5,577 nt of DNA from assembly GCF_001509485.1 (NCBI RefSeq), contig NZ_LLZI01000100.1:1-5577 (forward strand), read 5' to 3'. A program made the translations under genes and the position numbers. Source of the DNA: Streptomyces sp. NRRL F-4489. Lineage in GTDB: Bacteria; Actinomycetota; Actinomycetes; Streptomycetales; Streptomycetaceae. This document shows, piece by piece, positions 1 through 5,400 of the stretch. Numbering within the stretch: position 1 is the stretch's first letter; each line of letters opens with the position of its first letter. The notes under the pieces are model-generated. The model was not told where the DNA came from. It saw nothing but the letters and a program-made list of their open reading frames with translations, and made no database searches.

Positions 1-105
1 CCGTTGCCCTACGGGGTGGAGGCAGGGCCGCTGCCCTACGGGGTGGGGGCGGGGTCGTTGCCCTACGGGGTGGGGGCGGGGCCGTTGCCCTACGGGTGGA
101 CGGGG
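1..105. repeat. 27-bp G-rich tandem repeat, four copies
   Basis: Four head-to-tail copies with a 27-bp period start at 1, 28, 55 and 82; the last is truncated and diverges after about 15 bases. The shared core is TTGCCCTACGGGG followed by G-runs. Copies 2 and 3 are nearly identical and each carries three plus-strand G-runs of four or five, so 40-81 has six such runs and could form a G-quadruplex. The array lies just downstream of the stop codon of the minus-strand regulator gene and may extend left of the window. As the period is a multiple of three it reads as a 9-residue repeat (LPYGVGAG-type) on the plus strand, but I see no gene support for that reading. Confidence 0.9.
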
Positions 106-114
106 CGCCGACCC

Positions 115-1158
115 TCAGCGGGTCGTGGTGTGGAAGCGGGAGCGGTACGCGGACGGGGTGATGCCCAGGCGGCGGAGGAAGAGGCGGCGGAGGGATTCGT
201 CGGTGCCGATGCCGGTGCGGCGGGCGGTGGCGGTGACCGTTTCGCCGTTCGCGAGGAGGTGCTGGGCGGCCTCCAGGCGGACCGCCTCGACGTAGCCGGC
301 CGGGGTGGTGCCGGTGTGCGCGCGGAAGAGCCGGGCGAGGTGGCGGGGACTGAGGCCGGCGCGGGCGGCCAGCGCGGTGTTGGAGTGGTCGGCGGCCGGG
401 TCGGCGGCGACCGCGTCCAGGAGGGCGCGCAGCACGTCGTGCCGGGGGCGCGGGGTGCGGGCGGGTACCGAGAACTGCGACTGGCCGCCCGGCCGCTGCA
501 TGAAGACGACCAGGTCGCGGGCGACCTCGCGGGCCAGGGCGGGGCCCTCGTCGGCCTCCACCAGGGCCAGCGCCAGGTCGATACCGGCCGAGACCCCGGC
601 GGAGGTGTAGACCTCGCCGTCGCGGACGTAGAGCGCGTCCGGGTCGACGGTGAGGGCGGGGTGGCGGGCGGCCAGGGTGGCGGTGTGGCGCCAGTGGGTG
701 GTGGCCCGGCGGCCGTCCAGGAGCCCGGCGCCGGCCAGCGCGAACGCGCCCGCGCAGACCGAGGCGATCCGGCGGGAGCGGGCGGCCAGGGCGCGTACGG
801 CGTCCAGCAGGCCGGGCGGGAAGCGGCCCTGGGTGAGTTCCTCGGCGCCGGGGACGAGGACGGTGTCCAGGGGGTCGGCACCGGTGCCCGGCAGGCCGGC
901 GAGGATCTCCGGGAGGGCGGTGTCGACGGAGAGGCGGGTGCCGGAGGCGGTGGTCACCGGGCGGCCGTCGGGCGCGCAGAGGCGGACCGTGTAGCGGGCG
1001 CCGAGCCGGGCGGCGGAGCTGAAGACCTCCAACGGGCCGGTGATGTCGAGCAGTCGGGCGCCTTCGAAGGCCAGCATGACGACGGTGCGGGGAGCGGGGG
1101 TGCGGGGGGCCAGGGCGCGCGCCTCGGGCGTCGTCGTCGGCCGCGGCGGCAGGGACAT
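115..1158 (-). CDS. GlxA-family transcriptional regulator (DJ-1/PfpI-like domain plus AraC-type HTH)
   Basis: A 347-residue protein of the GlxA family, a typical length. Residues about 25-220 form a DJ-1/PfpI (class I glutamine amidotransferase-like) domain: DITGPLEVF at 38-46, SVCAGAF at 133-139 with Cys135 at the nucleophile-elbow position, LLDGRRATTHW at 146-156, YTSAGVSAGIDLAL at 184-197 and the family signature QRPGGQSQFS at 221-230. Residues about 245-342 form an AraC/XylS DNA-binding domain with two helix-turn-helices (about 260-281 and 308-331), ending in the usual GITPSAYRSRF. It should be a cytoplasmic DNA-binding regulator; the N-terminal domain normally senses a ligand and is not an enzyme, and the ligand here is unknown. 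I chose ATG 1158 over the upstream in-frame ATG at 1269, because 1269 abuts the T-tract of the tRNA terminator and the extra 37 residues are not family-like. There is no Shine-Dalgarno sequence before 1158, but a TACCCT -10 element sits six bases upstream, suggesting a leaderless mRNA. No adjacent target gene is visible. Confidence 0.93.
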   Translation of the reverse strand: MSLPPRPTTTPEARALAPRTPAPRTVVMLAFEGARLLDITGPLEVFSSAARLGARYTVRLCAPDGRPVTTASGTRLSVDTALPEILAGLPGTGADPLDTVLVPGAEELTQGRFPPGLLDAVRALAARSRRIASVCAGAFALAGAGLLDGRRATTHWRHTATLAARHPALTVDPDALYVRDGEVYTSAGVSAGIDLALALVEADEGPALAREVARDLVVFMQRPGGQSQFSVPARTPRPRHDVLRALLDAVAADPAADHSNTALAARAGLSPRHLARLFRAHTGTTPAGYVEAVRLEAAQHLLANGETVTATARRTGIGTDESLRRLFLRRLGITPSAYRSRFHTTTR

Positions 1159-1164
1159 GACCGA

Positions 1165-1170
1165 AGGGTA
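1165..1170 (-). promoter_or_regulatory. Candidate -10 element for a leaderless transcript of the GlxA-type regulator
   Basis: On the minus strand TACCCT ends six bases before ATG 1158, the spacing expected if transcription starts on the A of the start codon. It fits the actinobacterial TANNNT pattern. No good -35 hexamer is seen at the expected place, and no Shine-Dalgarno sequence is present, which agrees with leaderless translation. This is an inference from spacing. Confidence 0.45.
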
Positions 1171-1205
1171 GGGCCTGGGGGCGGAGGGCAGGGCCTGGGC
1201 GGAGG
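1170..1205 (-). repeat. Imperfect direct repeat upstream of the regulator, possible operator
   Basis: Read on the minus strand, CCTCCGCCCAGGCCCT (1190-1205) is followed by CCTCCGCCCCCAGGCCCT (1170-1187), the two differing by a 2-base insertion; their conserved ends are 20 bp apart. The proximal copy abuts the candidate -10 element. AraC-family proteins commonly bind direct repeats about two helical turns apart next to the -35/-10 region, so an autoregulatory site is plausible. In DNA this GC-rich a chance repeat is possible. Confidence 0.4.
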
Positions 1206-1269
1206 CCCGGGACCGTACGCGGAAACGCGGCCCGGTGGCGGCGGACAAAGCGCCCCGGCGGGCGCGCAC

Positions 1270-1304
1270 AAAAAACCGGACCCGGTCGCAGGGACCGGGT
1301 CCGG
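1270..1304 (-). terminator. Intrinsic terminator of the tRNA-Ser gene
   Basis: Two perfectly complementary 12-base arms (1276-1287 and 1293-1304, CCGGACCCGGTC and its complement) enclose a 5-base loop. On the minus strand the hairpin is followed by six T residues (1270-1275). It lies 15 bases past the tRNA 3' end, so it ends the tRNA transcript and shields the downstream regulator gene from read-through. Confidence 0.95.
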
Positions 1305-1319
1305 GGAGTACCGCAGAAG

Positions 1320-1410
1320 CGGAGGCGGAGGGATTTGAACCCTCGATGGGCGTTAAAACCCAAACCGCATTAGCAGTGCGGCGCCATAGACCGGACTAGG
1401 CGACGCCTCC
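1320..1410 (-). tRNA. tRNA-Ser, anticodon GCU
   Basis: The 91-nt minus-strand sequence folds as a class II tRNA. The acceptor stem is GGAGGCG (from 1410) with CGCCTCC (1321-1327) and discriminator G at 1320. The D-stem is GCC/GGC, and the anticodon stem CCGCA/TGCGG holds the loop CTGCTAA. The variable arm is long (TGGGT/GCCCA), as in serine tRNAs, and the T-arm is GAGGG/CCCTC with loop TTCAAAT. The anticodon GCT lies at 1372-1374 and reads AGC and AGU codons. CCA is not encoded (the next bases are CTT), so it must be added after transcription, which is common in Streptomyces. A strong terminator follows directly. Confidence 0.97.
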
Positions 1411-1451
1411 ACACACCCTCCACGCGCGTGAGCGCGATGTGGCGTGACCAG

Positions 1452-1479
1452 ATGATGACACAGCCCGGCGGCCTGTCAC
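1452..1479 (-). promoter_or_regulatory. Putative promoter of tRNA-Ser
   Basis: On the minus strand GTGACA (1474-1479, five of six matches to TTGACA) is separated by 16 bp from CATCAT (1452-1457, four of six matches to TATAAT). This would start transcription near 1445 and leave a leader of about 35 nt before the tRNA 5' end at 1410. The leader contains the palindrome CACGCGCGTG (1421-1430), which may help fold or process the 5' leader. The site also overlaps an imperfect inverted repeat with arms TGACA (1456-1460) and TGTCA (1474-1478). Confidence 0.45.
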
Positions 1480-1491
1480 CAATCGCCCCCT

Positions 1492-1521
1492 ACGGTACTA
1501 GCCCCGCGCCCCACCCGGCAA
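1492..1521 (-). promoter_or_regulatory. Alternative promoter for tRNA-Ser
   Basis: On the minus strand TTGCCG (1516-1521) is followed after 18 bp by TACCGT (1492-1497), which fits a HrdB-type promoter loosely. It would give a leader of about 75 nt. It competes with the candidate at 1452-1479 and both may be used. Confidence 0.3.
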
Positions 1522-1654
1522 AGACGTTCCTGCGGCGCAACGTCGCGGGCGCGGGGGCGTTAGAGAGACGGGGCCGCGGCCGCGTGCGCGCGGTGGTGCG
1601 CCCCGGTGCCCCGGTGCCGCGACCGCGCGTACCGCTACCGCCCGTACCCGTCTC

Positions 1655-1659
1655 AGGAG
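1655..1659 (+). promoter_or_regulatory. Ribosome binding site of the SSI-family inhibitor
   Basis: AGGAG lies six bases before ATG 1666. It decides the start in favour of 1666 over the in-frame ATG at 1606 and the ATG at 1681, neither of which has a comparable site. A GTG directly before the ATG (1663) is possible but only three bases from the site. I found no convincing promoter for this gene in the 255 bp between it and the tRNA. Confidence 0.75.
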
Positions 1660-1665
1660 CCCGTG

Positions 1666-2289
1666 ATGTTCCGTCGCCGGATGCCGTCCCTGTCGCTGTC
1701 CCTGTCCCTGTCCCTGTCGACGTCGCCGTCCCTGTCCTCGTCCTCGCCCTCGGCCCCGTCCCCCCGGCCCCGGTCGCTCGCGCTGGTCGCCGCCGCCGCG
1801 GCCACCGCCGCCGTCGCGTTCGCCGGGGCGCCGGCCGCCACCGCCGCGCCCCTGCCGCTGCCCTCCCGCCACGCGCCCGGGGAGTCCGCCGAGGCGTTCG
1901 GCCCGTCCGGCCCGTCCGGTACGTCCGGTACGTCCGGGGCGTTCGGCGGTCCGCGGCGCGGGGACCATCTGACGATCACCGTCACCGAGTCCGGGTCGGC
2001 GCGCACGGACGGCAGGTTCGAGCTGTACTGCCACCCCCGCGGCGGGAACCACTTCGACGCCCGGCGCGCCTGCGACCGGCTGGACCGCATGACCCGCTGG
2101 GGCAAGGACCCGTTCGCGCCGGTGCCGCAGGGCGCGCAGTGCACGATGATGTACGGCGGTCCGGCGCGGGCGCACGTCACCGGGGTGTGGGCCGGGCGGC
2201 CGGTCAACGCGGAGTTCCGGCGCACCAACGGGTGTGAGATCGCCCGCTGGGGCCGCTTCGAACCCATGCTCCCGGCGACGGTTTCCTGA
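1666..2289 (+). CDS. SSI-family secreted serine protease inhibitor
   Basis: A 207-residue precursor of the Streptomyces subtilisin inhibitor family (MEROPS I16), which blocks subtilisin-like and trypsin-like serine proteases outside the cell, usually as a dimer. Residues 122-139 (CHPRGGNHFDARRACDRL) match the SSI signature as I remember it, C-x-P-x(2,3)-G-x-H-P-x(4)-A-C-[ATD]-x-L, except that Phe130 replaces the last Pro. Four cysteines, 122/136 and 159/190, match the two SSI disulfides. The reactive loop is CTMMY, giving P1 Met161 and P1' Met162; Met at P1 is that of classical SSI. The C-terminal part (VTGVWAGRPV, then NGCE) is also family-typical. Odd features: a signal peptide with an approximately 37-residue Ser/Leu/Pro-rich n-region before the hydrophobic stretch (38-58), likely cut after ATA60, and a Gly-Pro/Thr-Ser tract at 79-90 before the inhibitor core (about 99-201). 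The next gene is co-directional, 193 bp downstream, with its own signals. Confidence 0.92.
   Translation: MFRRRMPSLSLSLSLSLSTSPSLSSSSPSAPSPRPRSLALVAAAAATAAVAFAGAPAATAAPLPLPSRHAPGESAEAFGPSGPSGTSGTSGAFGGPRRGDHLTITVTESGSARTDGRFELYCHPRGGNHFDARRACDRLDRMTRWGKDPFAPVPQGAQCTMMYGGPARAHVTGVWAGRPVNAEFRRTNGCEIARWGRFEPMLPATVS
1684..1743 (+). repeat. Hexanucleotide repeat (CTGTCC-type) in the signal-peptide n-region
   Basis: Ten successive 6-base units, with CTGTCC or CTGTCG at 1690-1719 and 1732-1737 and diverged relatives around them, encode alternating Leu-Ser and then Ser-rich residues 7-26 of the inhibitor precursor. Gain or loss of units would stay in frame and only change the n-region length by two residues each. 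Confidence 0.85.
1900..1935 (+). repeat. 9-bp repeat encoding Gly-Pro-Ser / Gly-Thr-Ser tripeptides
   Basis: Two copies of GGCCCGTCC and two of GGTACGTCC run in tandem and in frame, encoding residues 79-90 of the inhibitor. The encoded Gly-X-Ser tract sits between the signal peptide and the folded core and is probably a flexible N-terminal extension of the mature protein. Confidence 0.85.
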
Positions 2290-2328
2290 CCCGGTTCGTG
2301 CGGGAGTAGCGCGCCAGGTCAGGACGAG

Positions 2329-2413
2329 GGGCACATGTCGGGCGTGCGGCGAGTCGCGCCGGGGCGCGGCATTACCGGGCCGTCATCCGCCTCCGCGTCC
2401 GCGGCATGTGCCC
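2329..2413. repeat. 9-bp perfect inverted repeat in the inhibitor-sensor gap
   Basis: GGGCACATG (2329-2337) and CATGTGCCC (2405-2413) are exact reverse complements 67 bp apart. The right arm ends one base before the candidate -10 element TAGACT. Between the arms lies a compact GC hairpin, CGCGCC-GG-GGCGCG (2355-2368). The set could be paired operator half-sites, or a branched RNA structure at the 3' end of the inhibitor mRNA. No T-tract follows the inner hairpin, so it is at best a weak terminator. Confidence 0.5.
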
Positions 2414-2414
2414 G

Positions 2415-2420
2415 TAGACT
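2415..2420 (+). promoter_or_regulatory. Candidate -10 element for the PAS sensor gene
   Basis: TAGACT fits the actinobacterial TANNNT pattern and would start transcription near 2427, giving a leader of about 56 nt. The expected -35 position (about 2392-2397) reads TCCGCG, a poor match, so an alternative sigma factor or an activator would be needed if it is real. Confidence 0.4.
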
Positions 2421-2434
2421 CCCTCCCAGCGGCC

Positions 2435-2453
2435 TGCCAGGGTGGGCCCGGCA
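2435..2453 (+). other. Small hairpin in the leader of the PAS sensor gene
   Basis: TGCC-A-GGG (2435-2442) pairs with CCC-GGCA (2447-2453) around a TGGG loop, seven pairs with one bulged A. It lies between the candidate transcription start and the ribosome binding site. I do not recognise it as a known riboswitch; it may simply be a leader fold. Confidence 0.35.
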
Positions 2454-2469
2454 AGGTGCGGTAACAGGG

Positions 2470-2476
2470 AAGGAAG
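2470..2476 (+). promoter_or_regulatory. Ribosome binding site of the PAS sensor gene
   Basis: AAGGAAG lies six bases before GTG 2483. An in-frame TAA stop at 2462-2464 excludes any earlier start, so the site and the stop together fix the start codon at 2483. Confidence 0.85.
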
Positions 2477-2482
2477 CGTCGC

Positions 2483-5400
2483 GTGAGCAGCAGGCCATCC
2501 CGAGGCGCTGCTCGCCTCGCAGCCATACTGGACGCCCTCCCGGACGCGCTGCTGCTCGTCAACTGCAACGGCACCGTCGTCAACGCCAACGCGATCGCCC
2601 TGGAGATGTTCGAGGCGCCGGGCACGGCCCTGGTCGGGCGCGGGCTGCTCGATCTGCTGCCGACCTTCGACTCCAAGCGGATCCCGGGGTCGATGCGGCG
2701 CCGGGACGAGGAGGTCGAGGGCCGGACGAAGCCGACGCGGATGGTCGCGCGGCGCACCGACGGCACCGAGCTGGCGGTCGAGGTCACCAGCGCCAATCTG
2801 GAGGACGGCCGGACCCCGTACGAGTCCGCCTTCGAGGCCGCCTACGCCGACCACCGCAACGGCTACACCGGGGACGAGCTGCTGATGCTCGTCGTACGGG
2901 ACCTGAGCGGCACGCTGGACACCGAGGCCGAGCTGGCCCGGCAGCAGCGGCAGACCGAGATGATCCTGCGGGCCGCGGCGGAGGGCGTCGTGGGCGTCGA
3001 CTCCGAGGGCCGGGTCGTCCTCGTCAATCCCTCGGCGGCGCAGATCCTCGGCTACCGCGCGAGCGAGCTGGGCGGCAAGGAGCTGCACCCGCTGATCCAC
3101 CACTCCCGGGCGGACGGTTCGGCGCTGCCCTGGGAGGACACCCCGCTCGCCGACACCCTGAAGTCCGGGCGCAAGCACCGGGTGCGCGGGCAGGTGCTGT
3201 GGGCCAAGGACGGCCGGGCGGTGGCCGTCGATCTGACCACCGCGCCGGTGCGGGACGGCGACCAGCTGGTGGGCGCGGTGATGACGTTCACCGACCGGCG
3301 GCCGCTCGACGCGCTGGCGGCCCGCCACGATCAGCTGCTGGCCGTGCTGGCGCGGTCGCTGCGCGGGCCCCTGGAGGAGCTGAGCGGTGAGCTGACCACC
3401 CTGGCGTCCGACCCGGCGGGCCAGTTGTGGCCGGAGGCCAACCAGATCCTGCACCACCTCGCCGCCGGGCACGCCCGGATGACGGCGCTGGTGGACAACG
3501 TCCTCAGCTACCAGCGGCTGGACTCCGGCCAGGAGAAGCTCAACCGCACCCGGGTGTCGCTCGACCAGGTGGTCGCGGCCGGTGTGGAGGGCGCGGTCGA
3601 GCTGATCGGGCCGGGCCGGGCGCAGTTCGCGGTGCACGCGCCGCCGATAGCGGCACTGGTCGACCCGGAGCGGCTGGCGCAGGCGCTGTCGCATCTGATC
3701 GCGGACGTGGCCGGGGTGGACTCGACGGGACGGACGGCCGCGGTCGAGGGCGCTCCCGTTGGCGCGGGCGGACGCCCGGTGCCCGGTGACTCGACGATCG
3801 TGGTGGCGGCGGCCAAGCGCGGCCAGGTCGTCCGGATCGAGGTGCGCGGGCCGTTCGGCGGCGGCGACCCGGTGCACGGGCCGATCGTCCGCGGGATCGT
3901 GCGGATGCACGACGGGCTGATCCAGACGCACAAGGTGCCGGGCGGCTCCGGCGCGCGCGGCAGCGCGTACGTGCTGGAGCTGCCGGTGCTGGTGGAGGAC
4001 GAGGAGCCGGCGGACGGCGCGGCGGCGGATGGCGCGGCGGCGGACGGGTCCGCGGTGGGTGATTCGGCTGCGGGCGGTGCTGCGGCGGGTGGCGGTACGG
4101 CTGGTGGGCCGGGGGATGGGCCGTCGGCGGGGAAGGCCGCGGGCGGGGACGCTGCGGGCGGGAAGGCTTTGGCCGGTGGCGGTGCCGAGGGCGTGGTGCC
4201 GGGCGCGGGCGGTCCCGGTGGGGCCGTGGCTCCGGCGGGTGCGGGGAACGGCACCGGCGGCGGTGGGCGTCGGCGGGCGCGGCACTCCGGGCCGGCGCAG
4301 GGTCCGGCGGCCGACGGTACGCAGGGGGCCGGGCTGCCCTTGGGGGCTGCGGGCGCCGAGGCGGTACCGCCGAGCGGGCGCCGGCGGGCGCGGCAGGTTC
4401 CGGAAGGGGCGGCCCCTGAGGGGGCGGCGCGTGGCGGAGCGGCACCCGGAGGAGCGGCGCTGCCCGCGTTGCCGGCGGGGGCCGGGGGCGGGGGCCCGGC
4501 CGGGGGTGCGGGGCGGGGTCCGGGGCACGGGCTGACGCCTGCGCTCGGGCGGGTGCCCGTACCGGCACAGGGTCAGAACCAGGTTCAGGGCCAGCAGGCT
4601 GGGCGGCCACAGGGCGCGGGCGCGGCCCCGGCGACGGTCCCCGTACCGGCGCAGGGGCACGGGCCGCAGCCGGGGCAGTTGGGGCAGCCGGGACAACCGG
4701 GCCAGCCGCCGCACGGGGCGGTACCGGTGCCGGCACAAGGACAGCGGCCTGGTCAGCCTGGTCAGCCGCAGGGGCCGGTTCCCGTGCCGACCGGTGGGCG
4801 GCGGGCCCGGCGCGCGCTGGCCGAGGCGCCCGAACGGGCCGGAGCGGCCGGGGAGTCCGGGGAGGCCGGGGCGGCCGCGCCGCGCGCGCCGTTCGCCCTG
4901 CCGCCCGCCGCGGCGGACCGGACGCCCCAGCCGCAGGCCGGGCAGCAGGCGCCGGCGCTGCCCGCGATCTCCGGCGGGATGCCGGTGCGGGCCGCGGACG
5001 GTACGCCGGAGCCCGCCGGTACGGGACGGCGCCGGGCGCGCCGTCCGGTCGCCGGCGGCCCCCAGGCCGCGCCCGGGAACGACCCCGCGAACGGCCCGGC
5101 GAACGGCCCCGCGAACGCGCCTGCCGACCTGCCCGGTGCCCATCCGGTTCCCGCCGCCGGGGACACCGCGGACTTCCCTGGCGCGCAGGGCGTTCAGGGC
5201 GCGTGGGACGCCGGATCGGCCGGCCCGGCCGGGCGGCGGGCGCGGCGGGCCGCCGCCGAGGAGCGCGCGGCCGCGGCGATGGCCGATTCCGAGGCGTCCG
5301 GCACGTTCGTAGCGGGTCCCGAGGGCCTGGTCGCGCAGCCGGCCGAGCCCGCCGGGCCGCCGGCAACCGGGACGACGGGCCCGGGCGCGGGTACGGGTGC

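Noticed and set aside
1..105. CRISPR array
   Set aside because: The 27-bp units are contiguous with no unique spacers, so this is a plain tandem repeat.
1159..1269. N-terminal extension of the regulator to ATG 1269
   Set aside because: The ATG sits on the downstream edge of the tRNA terminator T-tract, and the extra 37 residues do not resemble the family.
4..1338. A 444-codon open frame on the plus strand, opposite the regulator gene
   Set aside because: It is antisense to a gene with clear GlxA-family motifs, runs into the terminator and tRNA, and has a Gly/Ala/Arg-rich composition typical of GC-rich shadow frames.
1320..1410. tRNA-Ser as an attachment site of an integrated element
   Set aside because: Serine tRNAs are frequent integration sites, but no integrase gene and no repeat of the tRNA 3' end is found in the window.
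2435..2482. Riboswitch in the leader of the sensor gene
   Set aside because: The GGTAACAGGGAAGG-like leader looked suggestive, but none of the conserved cores of known riboswitch classes could be laid out; only a 7-bp hairpin is supported.
2335..3390. A 351-codon plus-strand frame overlapping the start of the PAS sensor
   Set aside because: It lies in a different frame from the PAS domains, is Arg/Gly/Ala-rich without motifs, and has no ribosome binding site.
2372..5143. A 923-codon open frame on the minus strand opposite the PAS sensor
   Set aside because: It has no recognisable domain and shows Arg/Pro-rich shadow composition, while the plus strand carries unmistakable PAS motifs with a ribosome binding site.
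3540..5366. A 608-codon Pro/Arg/Ala-rich open frame on the minus strand
   Set aside because: It is the antisense reading of the low-complexity tail; stop codons are rare by chance at this GC content and no start signal or motif supports it.
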